From: an uncultured Collinsella sp.
Lineage (GTDB): Bacteria > Actinomycetota > Coriobacteriia > Coriobacteriales > Coriobacteriaceae
Length of the DNA stretch: 5,471 nt
Assembly: GCA_900754385.1 (NCBI GenBank)
Contig: CAAECP010000183.1
Coordinates: 1-5,471, forward strand
Reading direction: 5' to 3'
The position numbers and the translations under genes were made by a program. The notes under the pieces are model-generated. The model ran no database searches, was not told the origin of the DNA, and saw only the letters and a list, made by a program, of their open reading frames with translations. The number at the start of each line of letters is the position of its first letter. The stretch's first letter is position 1. This document shows positions 1 through 4,518 of the stretch, one piece after another.

Positions 1-397
1 AGAAGCGCTTGATCTCAATCTCGGCGTTCTCCAAACAGTCGGAGCCGTGGATCACGTTGGCGTTGACATCGACGGCAAGGTCGCCGCGGATGGTACCAGG
101 AGCAGCGTCAAGCGGGTTGGTAGCGCCCATGAGGGTGCGCATCTTAGCAACAGCGGAGAGACCGGAAACGACCATCTTGACGACCGGACCGCTCGTCATA
201 AAGTCGCAGAGACCGCCAAAGAAGGGCTTGTCGGCCAGATGGGCGTAGTGCTCCTCGACGGTAGCGCGCTCGAGCGTGGTCATCTCCATGCGCTCGATGA
301 CAAGACCGCTGCGCTCAATGCGAGCAACAATCTCGCCGATTTTGCGATCGCGCACGGCGTCGGGCTTAATCATGATGAAGGTCTTCTCGATAGCCAT
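1..397 (-). CDS. ndk: Nucleoside diphosphate kinase, C-terminus cut off by window edge
   Basis: Transfers the gamma-phosphate of a nucleoside triphosphate (usually ATP) to other NDPs through a phospho-histidine intermediate, balancing cytosolic (d)NTP pools. Reading the minus strand from ATG at 397 gives 132 complete codons with no stop before base 1. Visible family motifs are the N-terminal MIKPDAV (residues 9-15), the FFGGLCDFMTSGPVV block (59-73), GATNPLDAAPGTIRGD (91-106) and the active-site NVIHGSD (114-120), whose His117 is the phosphorylated residue. The family serine two residues after the HGS serine is Cys121 here. Bacterial Ndk proteins are usually 135-145 residues, so only a few C-terminal residues are missing. 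The start is supported by AAAGG at 406-410, 8 bases upstream, and by the conserved start of the fold. It is preceded by its own likely promoter and separated from argH by a terminator, so it is probably a single transcription unit. Identification is secure. Confidence 0.97.
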   Translation of the reverse strand, partial: MAIEKTFIMIKPDAVRDRKIGEIVARIERSGLVIERMEMTTLERATVEEHYAHLADKPFFGGLCDFMTSGPVVKMVVSGLSAVAKMRTLMGATNPLDAAPGTIRGDLAVDVNANVIHGSDCLENAEIEIKRF

Positions 398-461
398 AAA
401 AGTAGCCTTTCAAGTAGGTTCGCGCGTGCCCAAGTCCCATTCCGGCACCCGCCTGGACTGC

Positions 462-490
462 ATCGTAACAGAGTTTTAGCTGCAGTTAAA
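462..490 (-). promoter_or_regulatory. Probable ndk promoter with extended -10
   Basis: On the minus strand, TTTAAC (485-490, 3 of 6 matches to TTGACA) lies 17 bases before TACGAT (462-467, 4 of 6 matches to TATAAT). A TG one base upstream of the -10 gives the extended form TGTTACGAT. The predicted start near 455 would leave a leader of about 58 bases before the ndk ATG. The spacing and extended -10 are good but the -35 is weak. This is a visual match only. Confidence 0.4.
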
Positions 491-503
491 CAAAAAGCTG
501 TTT

Positions 504-519
504 ATTGAAACGTTGCAAT
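504..519. promoter_or_regulatory. LacI-type operator-like palindrome upstream of ndk promoter
   Basis: ATTGAAACGTTGCAAT is a 16-base palindrome with 14 symmetric positions; the only break is A508 against C516. It has the central CG and the TTGnAA-CG-TTnCAA-like layout common to operators of the LacI/GalR family. It sits just upstream of the proposed -35 of ndk, where an activator or a distal repressor could bind. No regulator gene is in the window, so the cognate protein is unknown and the site may be fortuitous. Confidence 0.35.
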
Positions 520-575
520 TTATTAAAGCGCTCCATATGTGTCACTTCTGTTTCGAAGCCCGATTAGAGTACCAT

Positions 576-616
576 CCGACCGCCCATCAACCGCATCGAA
601 CAGAGCAGGCGGTCGG
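576..616. repeat. Inverted repeat, perfect 9-bp arms, 23-base loop
   Basis: CCGACCGCC (576-584) is exactly complementary to GGCGGTCGG (608-616). No T-run follows on either strand, so it is not an intrinsic terminator. It lies between the argH terminator and the ndk promoter. It could be a structured RNA piece in read-through transcripts, a protein site or a dispersed-repeat remnant; its function is unknown. Confidence 0.5.
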
Positions 617-697
617 TTGCCGTCCGCGAACGTGACCCCTTCACAACCTGCCCAAAGGTCCTACAGAAGTTCTCGACAAGCCCCTCCCCCATAGCAA

Positions 698-732
698 CAA
701 AATACGGGCGCCCACATCAGCAGGCGCCCGTA
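698..732 (-). terminator. Intrinsic terminator of argH
   Basis: TACGGGCGCC (703-712) and GGCGCCCGTA (723-732) form a perfect 10-bp stem with a 10-base loop. On the minus strand the stem is followed by TTTTGTTG (TTTTGTT over 696-702), which gives the U-run; the plus strand has none after its stem. It starts about 50 bases downstream of the argH stop, so it ends the argH transcript and insulates ndk. Confidence 0.85.
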
Positions 733-782
733 AAGTGAAAACGATTTATCAATAAATGGCCAAAACGGCTTCAGCCAAATCC

Positions 783-2213
783 CTACTTTACCCCGTGGCC
801 CATCTCGACGACCTTAGTCAGTGACCCAAACACACCCTCGTCAGCCACGAGCTGTGCCTCGGCGCGATCAAGCTGCACGGCAACGGCGGCAGGGGCGGTG
901 CCGCCCTCGGTCGTGCGCGCGGCGACAATCGACGGGATGTCGAGCGCCTCGGTAATGTCGCGCTCAAAGAGCGGGCTTGCCTCATGGAACACCTCAAACG
1001 GCAGGTCCTCAAGATTGCAGCCGCGCTTCTCACACATCAGAACCAGATGCCCCACCACGGCATGAGCCTCGCGGAACGGCAGACCACGCTTGGCCAGGTA
1101 ATCGGCAACATCGGTGGCGGCAAGGTGACCCACGCCGCACTCGCGCGCCATGGCATCCTCGTTGACGGCCCAAGTCGAAATCATACCGGCCATAACGGAC
1201 AGGCACTGCATGAGCGTATGGGCGGTATCGAGCGCGCCCTCCTTGTCCTCCTGCAAATCCTTGTTATAAGCAAGCGGCAAGCCCTTCATGGTTACCAGCA
1301 GCTGCACCAGGTTGCCGTACACGCGACCGCTCTTGCCGCGAATAAGCTCGGCAAAGTCGGGATTCTTCTTCTGCGGCATGATAGACGAGCCGGTGGAGTA
1401 GGAGTCTGAAAGCGTGATAAAGCCAAATTCGGAGCTCGACCACAGCACGATCTCCTCGGAAAGACGCGACAGGTGCATGGCCATGACGGAACCGGCGTAA
1501 TGCAAATCGAGCAGGAAATCACGGTCGGAAACCGCATCGAGCGAGTTGGGAATCACGCCCGCAAAGCCAAGTTCGGCAGCCGTCATCTGGCGATCGAGCG
1601 GATAGCTCGTACCGGCAAGCGCGGCAGCACCCAGCGGGCAGTTGTCGGCGGCATCAAAGGCGGCCTTCAGGCGCGTAAAGTCGCGCGCGAACATCCAGGA
1701 ATACGCCAGCAGATGATGCGAGAGCAGCACGGGCTGAGCGTGCTGCATATGCGTGTAGCCCGGCAGAATCACCTTGTCGTACTTCTTAGCCGCATCCACC
1801 AGCACATGGCGCAGCTCAAGATTGGCCTCCATGAGCTCCTTGGCCAGCGCCTTGACGCCCAGGCGCGTATCGGTCGCCACCTGGTCGTTGCGCGAACGGC
1901 CGGTATGCAAGCGCTTACCGGCCTCGCCGATGCGGCGCGTCAACTCGCTCTCGATGGACATATGAATGTCTTCATCGTTGATGTCGAAGGTGAAGTTGCC
2001 GGCATCGATATCCTGTTCGATTCCGGTCAGGCCCTTGGCAATCGCCTGCTCGTCCTCGGCACTGATGATGCCTTGGGCGGCCAGCATCTTGGCATGTGCC
2101 TTAGAGCCGGCGATATCCTGCTTATAGAGATGTTTGTCGACCGGCAGCGACGCGCCAAACTCCTGCGTAACCTCGGCCACGCCCGCCTCAAAACGACCGC
2201 CCCAAAGAGCCAT
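783..2213 (-). CDS. argH: Argininosuccinate lyase
   Basis: Cytosolic enzyme that splits argininosuccinate into arginine and fumarate, the last step of arginine synthesis. It belongs to the fumarase/aspartase superfamily and normally acts as a homotetramer with active sites made from three subunits. The 476-residue protein has the usual bacterial length. The N-terminus MALWGGRF is typical. EDIHMSIE (81-88), HTGRSRNDQ (103-111) and YTHMQHAQP (153-161, with the general acid/base His155) are the substrate-binding regions, and the mobile signature loop GSSIMPQKKNP spans 275-285 and carries the catalytic serine. The start at 2213 is chosen because AAAGGGG (2222-2228) lies 8 bases upstream and family homology begins at MALWGG. 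An in-frame start at 2288 would add 25 unrelated residues and skip this Shine-Dalgarno site. The gene lies downstream of argG on the same strand, beyond a hairpin and a small ORF. No clear promoter was seen directly upstream. Confidence 0.98.
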   Translation of the reverse strand: MALWGGRFEAGVAEVTQEFGASLPVDKHLYKQDIAGSKAHAKMLAAQGIISAEDEQAIAKGLTGIEQDIDAGNFTFDINDEDIHMSIESELTRRIGEAGKRLHTGRSRNDQVATDTRLGVKALAKELMEANLELRHVLVDAAKKYDKVILPGYTHMQHAQPVLLSHHLLAYSWMFARDFTRLKAAFDAADNCPLGAAALAGTSYPLDRQMTAAELGFAGVIPNSLDAVSDRDFLLDLHYAGSVMAMHLSRLSEEIVLWSSSEFGFITLSDSYSTGSSIMPQKKNPDFAELIRGKSGRVYGNLVQLLVTMKGLPLAYNKDLQEDKEGALDTAHTLMQCLSVMAGMISTWAVNEDAMARECGVGHLAATDVADYLAKRGLPFREAHAVVGHLVLMCEKRGCNLEDLPFEVFHEASPLFERDITEALDIPSIVAARTTEGGTAPAAVAVQLDRAEAQLVADEGVFGSLTKVVEMGHGVK

Positions 2214-2268
2214 GGGATCGTCCCCTTTCATCAAATACCAAACGAAGCGCCCAAAGCAATGTGCCCTG

Positions 2269-2280
2269 TCGCTAAAGCGA
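2269..2280. repeat. Short palindrome upstream of argH
   Basis: TCGCTAAAGCGA consists of 5-bp complementary arms around a central AA, about 55 bases before the argH start. It could be a small hairpin in the argH leader or a protein-binding half-palindrome. The arms are short enough that chance is a real explanation. Confidence 0.25.
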
Positions 2281-2331
2281 TTTACCAACCGCTAGTTTTG
2301 CACATTCCCCACTGCATGCGGGGCCATGTAG

Positions 2332-2502
2332 CTAATTTGCAAAGAAGTGACGCACCATGCACTTGGCACCCAACGTCTCCCTCCGGATGTTGCCCTGCGA
2401 ACCGTCAATCCAAGCCTTCAGGCTCATAGGGACGTCCTCGACCTTTGCAGCATCGAGCTCGGGCGCGAGGGCAAGTAAAGCATGCGCGATGACATTGAAC
2501 AT
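2332..2502 (-). CDS. Small ORF of unknown function, 56 residues, between argG and argH
   Basis: The ATG at 2502 has a strong Shine-Dalgarno (GAGGAG, 2511-2516) 8 bases upstream, and an in-frame TGA lies just upstream of the ATG, so the start is well defined. The ORF ends with TAG at 2332-2334, 118 bases before argH. Codons favour G or C in the third position (runs such as GAG CTC and GTC GAG GAC GTC), like the genes around it. The protein begins MFNVIAHALLALAPELDAAK, has a central KAWIDGSQGNIRRETLG stretch and ends MVRHFFAN. There is no signal peptide, clear membrane segment, metal-binding motif or known domain that I recognise. It has only three arginines, so it is not an arginine leader peptide. 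It may be a genuine small protein cotranscribed with argH or the remnant of a longer gene. I do not assign a function. Confidence 0.5.
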   Translation of the reverse strand: MFNVIAHALLALAPELDAAKVEDVPMSLKAWIDGSQGNIRRETLGAKCMVRHFFAN

Positions 2503-2548
2503 ATTGGATACTCCTCATATATATAGGCGCAAGGCCGACAAATTGATA

Positions 2549-2582
2549 GAAAGAGCCCCGCCGGACAACCCCGGCGGGGCTC
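2549..2582 (-). terminator. Strong hairpin, probable terminator of argG
   Basis: GAGCCCCGCCGG (2553-2564) and CCGGCGGGGCTC (2571-2582) form a perfect, very GC-rich 12-bp stem closed by a 6-base loop. On the minus strand it is followed by TTTCTATC, a short and interrupted T-run; the plus strand has none. It lies about 155 bases after the argG stop, with no recognisable gene between, and about 50 bases before the small ORF. It may stop most argG transcription or allow some read-through into the small ORF and argH. Confidence 0.7.
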
Positions 2583-2737
2583 GGACTCAGCCGCAAGCGC
2601 GGCGTCATATATGCGGGCGGAACGTAGGGGCCACCGATGTTAAGAAGTGTCAGCAAGCATAACGAAAGGTAGGGACCCCGTGCGCCCGTTTTGTATCACG
2701 CGGATGGGCCGCGCGGATACCAAGGGAAGGAAAAGCC

Positions 2738-3964
2738 TTAGGCCTGGGCGGCGGCAGAGCTGGGGCCCTGGACCTTTGCCCACGTCTTGAGCGACAGCGT
2801 ATCGATCTCGATAAAGCCGGCGCTGGCCTTCTCGTCAAACGTGGTGTCGCGGTCGTAGGTAGCCAGACCGTAGTCGTAGAGGCTGAAGGGGCTCTTGCGG
2901 CCGACGACATGGCAGTTGCCCTTAAAGAACTTCAGACGGACGGTGCCGGTCACGAACTTCTGGGTGTCGGCCATAAAGGCGTCGAGCGCGTTCTTGAGCG
3001 GGCTGTACCACTGACCGTTATACACGGCGGTGGCCCAATCCTGCTCGAGCTTGATCTTGGTCTTGAGCAAGTCGCCCTCGACGCAGATGTCCTCGAGTGC
3101 CTTGTGGGCGGTGATGAGCGTCAGGGCTCCGGGAACCTCATAGCATTCGCGGCTCTTGAGGCCCACCAGACGATCCTCAACCAGGTCGAGACGGCCAAAG
3201 CCGTTGTCGCCCGAAATCTTGTTGAGGGCGATGACGATCTCGGAAAGCTTCATCTTCTTGCCGTCGACGGCGACGGGCTTGCCGGCCTCAAACTCAATCT
3301 CGGTATACGTCGGGGTGTCGGGCGTGTCCTCGGGATTCTTGGTCATAACCCAGGCGTCGTCGAGAGGCTCGTTCCAGGGATCCTCCAGGTGGCCGCACTC
3401 AATAGCACGACCCCACAGGTTGTCGTCGATGGAATAGGGGTTGTCGTTAGCACCCTCGGGAACCGGCACGTTGTGGGCATGAGCATAGGCGACCTCATCG
3501 GGACGGCACTTCAGATCCCACTCGCGAACCGGGGCGATAACCTTGAGCTCGGGGTCGAGGGCCTTGACGGCAGCCTCAAAACGAACCTGGTCGTTACCCT
3601 TGCCGGTGCAGCCGTGGGCGACGTAGGTCGCGCCAAACTCGTGAGCGACCTCGACAAGCTTCTTGGCGAGCAGCGGGCGAGACAGGGCGGAAAGCAGCGG
3701 ATACTTGTTCTCGTACATGGAGTTTGCGGCGATGGCCTTAGTCAAGAACTCATCGGAGAACTCGTCGCGCAGGTCGAGCACCTGGCAATCGAGAACGCCC
3801 AGGTCGAGGGCCTTCTGCTTCTTGGCGTCCAGGCCGGTCTCCTCCTGGCCCACGTTGCCGCAGACACAAACGACATCGAGATTCTTCTCGTCCTGGAGCC
3901 ACTTGACACATACGGATGTATCAAGACCACCGGAATATGCGAGAACGACTTTTTCCTTGCTCAT
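2738..3964 (-). CDS. argG: Argininosuccinate synthase
   Basis: Cytosolic, normally homotetrameric enzyme that joins citrulline and aspartate using ATP (giving AMP and pyrophosphate) to make argininosuccinate, the substrate of ArgH. The 408-residue product matches the short bacterial class of about 400 residues. The N-terminal PP-loop for ATP is AYSGGLDTS (9-17). GCTGKGNDQVRFE (118-130) is the second signature, binding ATP, citrulline and aspartate, and YSIDDNLWGR (177-186) is the conserved block in the synthetase domain. The start at 3964 has AAAGG (3973-3977) 8 bases upstream, and the protein begins right before the PP-loop strand as in homologues. An in-frame start at 4015 would add 17 residues unlike the family. 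The gene is preceded by about 205 bases of leader downstream of an arginine-rich leader ORF, suggesting attenuation control, and is followed by a strong hairpin. The C-terminus PSSAAAQA is a normal loose tail. Confidence 0.98.
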   Translation of the reverse strand: MSKEKVVLAYSGGLDTSVCVKWLQDEKNLDVVCVCGNVGQEETGLDAKKQKALDLGVLDCQVLDLRDEFSDEFLTKAIAANSMYENKYPLLSALSRPLLAKKLVEVAHEFGATYVAHGCTGKGNDQVRFEAAVKALDPELKVIAPVREWDLKCRPDEVAYAHAHNVPVPEGANDNPYSIDDNLWGRAIECGHLEDPWNEPLDDAWVMTKNPEDTPDTPTYTEIEFEAGKPVAVDGKKMKLSEIVIALNKISGDNGFGRLDLVEDRLVGLKSRECYEVPGALTLITAHKALEDICVEGDLLKTKIKLEQDWATAVYNGQWYSPLKNALDAFMADTQKFVTGTVRLKFFKGNCHVVGRKSPFSLYDYGLATYDRDTTFDEKASAGFIEIDTLSLKTWAKVQGPSSAAAQA

Positions 3965-4058
3965 GGCTGTTTCCTTTCGCCCTTGGTAGCTAGTTAGAAC
4001 ATCGGTCAGTTGCAAGTCATTTCAAGGTCATATACCGTGCAATATCAGGTTAAATAGC

Positions 4059-4105
4059 AAAAATCAGCACATACATGCCCTAGAAACATGCAGCAATGTC
4101 GTGCT
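4059..4105 (-). terminator. Candidate attenuator terminator in the argG leader
   Basis: On the minus strand AGCAC (4101-4105) can pair with GTGCT (4066-4070), and ACAT (4096-4099) inside it can pair with ATGT (4073-4076), enclosing a loop. The structure is followed after two bases by TTTTT (4059-4063). This is terminator-like but the stem is imperfect. A second, alternative terminator pairs CTCAAC (4133-4138) with GTTGGG (4110-4115), one G-U pair included, followed directly by TTTT (4106-4109). Only one may be real. Both lie between the leader ORF and argG, where an attenuator is expected. Confidence 0.4.
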
Positions 4106-4139
4106 AAAACCCAACGACCTCAAAATGACTCTGTTGAGG
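4098..4139 (-). promoter_or_regulatory. Competing stem segments, possible antiterminator, argG leader
   Basis: In minus-strand RNA, CCTCAA (4134-4139) pairs perfectly with TTGAGG (4118-4123), and GTCGT (4114-4118) pairs with ACGAC (4098-4102). The second pairing shares bases with the AGCAC arm of the terminator candidate, and the first shares bases with the CTCAAC arm of the other terminator candidate. They cannot all form together. Such mutually exclusive pairings are the hallmark of attenuators. Which pairing is the antiterminator cannot be settled by eye. Confidence 0.35.
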
Positions 4140-4161
4140 CAATTCGCCCCATGCGGACAGA

Positions 4162-4177
4162 GACGATTGTTATCGTC
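4162..4177 (-). repeat. Small hairpin spanning the last Arg codons and stop of the leader ORF
   Basis: In minus-strand RNA, GACGAU (4172-4177) and AUCGUC (4162-4167) form a perfect 6-bp stem with a 4-base loop AACA. The 5' arm is made of the final Arg codons and the first bases of the stop codon, so a ribosome on these codons would melt it. This fits the first stem of a ribosome-sensing attenuator. Confidence 0.45.
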
Positions 4178-4244
4178 GTCGGGAAATTGCGCGCTGGCGT
4201 CGGATGGCATTGTCTGCAGTGGTGATGATCTTTACGAACTGCAT
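4170..4244 (-). CDS. Arginine-rich leader peptide upstream of argG (24 residues)
   Basis: The minus-strand ATG at 4244 is preceded by AAAGGAG (4251-4257) with a 6-base spacer, the best Shine-Dalgarno in the window. The peptide begins MQFVKIITTA and ends IRRQRAISRRR followed by TAA. Arginine fills positions 15, 16, 18, 22, 23 and 24: six of the last ten residues, encoded by CGA (four) and CGC (two). Position, length, terminal tandem codons for the pathway's own end product and the structured RNA behind it match the leader peptides of the his, trp, thr and leu operons. The inferred role is as a sensor of charged tRNA-Arg: ribosome stalling at the Arg codons would change folding of the RNA leading into argG, 205 bases downstream. 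The peptide itself probably has no function after release. An alternative is a chance ORF or an unrelated small basic peptide, but the combination of start site, composition and location makes that less likely. Confidence 0.72.
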   Translation of the reverse strand: MQFVKIITTADNAIRRQRAISRRR

Positions 4245-4283
4245 CTGCCTCTCCTTTCACGTATCGCCGGGCGCAATTCAAAT

Positions 4284-4311
4284 ATCGTAAACGGTACCTT
4301 TTACTCGGTAA
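4284..4311 (-). promoter_or_regulatory. Possible promoter of the argG leader transcript
   Basis: On the minus strand TTACCG (4306-4311) lies 16 bases before TACGAT (4284-4289), the same -10 hexamer as at ndk. The predicted start near 4276 would put the leader ATG about 32 bases into the transcript. An alternative pair further upstream is TTGTGC (4370-4375), 16 bases, TAATAT (4348-4353). Neither has a strong -35, so the choice is uncertain. Confidence 0.33.
4287..4304. promoter_or_regulatory. Operator-like palindrome overlapping the argG leader promoter
   Basis: GTAAACGGTACCTTTTAC reads as its own reverse complement at 16 of 18 positions; the exceptions are C4292 and T4299. It fills the spacer between the proposed -35 and -10 and overlaps the -10, a classic repressor position. 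It does not resemble the AT-rich ARG box (TGAAT/ATTCA type) of ArgR/AhrC, so the binding protein is unknown. Confidence 0.4.
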
Positions 4312-4423
4312 GCGGTTGTTTTTCCGTCTCCGTTTTCGATGGTCGCTATATTACGCTAAAGTGCCCGCAGCACAAGCGACAAATTCAAATTTCTGAAAAG
4401 TTTTTTCATTACTTTGTGAAGCG

Positions 4424-4441
4424 TGGTGCAAATACGCACCA
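4424..4441. promoter_or_regulatory. Palindrome upstream of the HAD gene promoter
   Basis: TGGTGC and GCACCA form perfect 6-bp arms around AAATAC. No T-run follows on either strand, so a terminator is unlikely. The site is about 40 bases upstream of the likely -10 of the HAD gene and also upstream of the argG leader promoters, so a bound regulator could affect either direction. The word AAATACGC occurs here (4430-4437) and again 21 bases on (4451-4458). Confidence 0.3.
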
Positions 4442-4477
4442 TTCCTGCGAAAATACGCTCGACTACTAGTTGATGGT

Positions 4478-4483
4478 TATAAC
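4478..4483 (+). promoter_or_regulatory. Possible -10 box of the HAD phosphatase gene
   Basis: TATAAC matches TATAAT at 5 of 6 positions and stands 35 bases before the ATG at 4519, with a TGG just upstream that resembles an extended -10. No recognisable -35 is found at 16-18 bases. The implied leader is short, about 30 bases. Confidence 0.35.
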
Positions 4484-4518
4484 GTCTGAAACAATCTCGA
4501 AACGAAAGGCGCATTTTT

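Larger units (their letters stand above)
398..782. other. Intergenic gap between argH and ndk: regulatory and structured DNA
   Basis: This 385-base gap has no convincing gene. It holds, from right to left on the transcribed minus strand, the argH terminator (698-732), a 42-codon ORF without a Shine-Dalgarno site (564-692), a hairpin with 9-bp arms and a 23-base loop (576-616), an operator-like palindrome (504-519) and a probable ndk promoter (462-490). The stretch 481-560 is distinctly AT-richer than the flanking genes, as expected for a promoter region. Confidence 0.7.
3965..4518. other. Divergent control region between argG and the HAD phosphatase gene
   Basis: This 554-base region is AT-richer than the genes beside it. 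On the argG side (minus strand) it contains, in order of transcription, possible promoters, an operator-like palindrome, a 24-codon arginine-rich leader ORF, overlapping inverted repeats and a terminator-like hairpin. On the HAD side it contains a 6-bp-arm palindrome, a 21-base-spaced direct repeat and a probable -10. A plus-strand reading frame through 4101-4469 is judged non-coding. Confidence 0.7.

Noticed and set aside
47..508. Long plus-strand open frame opposite ndk
   Set aside because: It is antisense to the clear ndk reading frame and promoter; its openness follows from GC-rich codon bias.
1473..2429. Long plus-strand open frame opposite argH
   Set aside because: It is antisense to argH and shows no recognisable motif.
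2518..2525. TATATATA upstream of the small ORF as a -10 box
   Set aside because: It abuts the Shine-Dalgarno site, so a transcript starting from it would begin at or inside the ribosome site, and no -35 is correctly spaced.
2405..2656. Minus-strand open frame of 83 codons across the argG terminator
   Set aside because: It starts with TTG without a ribosome site, reads through the strong hairpin and overlaps the better-supported 56-residue ORF in another frame.
2699..2713. Hairpin CGCGG-ATGGG-CCGCG just after argG as its terminator
   Set aside because: It is only a 5-bp stem and has no T-run on the minus strand; the 12-bp stem at 2553-2582 is a better candidate.
2909..3997. Long plus-strand open frame opposite argG
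   Set aside because: It is a mirror of the argG codons with no family match and no start signal; argG on the minus strand is certain.
3965..4100. ARG box (ArgR/AhrC site) or T-box directly upstream of argG
   Set aside because: No TGAAT-spacer-ATTCA palindrome is visible, only a loose ATAT-containing symmetry near 4026-4045, and no T-box consensus (TGGNACCGCG-like) is present on the minus strand.
4170..4244. Relation of the leader peptide to the fungal arginine attenuator peptide, which is also 24 residues
   Set aside because: There is no sequence resemblance, and the fungal peptide works by arginine-induced arrest without Arg repeats; the equal length is coincidence.
4101..4469. Plus-strand open frame of 122 codons in the argG/HAD gap
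   Set aside because: It begins with GTG without a Shine-Dalgarno site, shows no recognisable domain, and runs antisense to the leader ORF and across promoter and hairpin elements. A chance frame is more likely.
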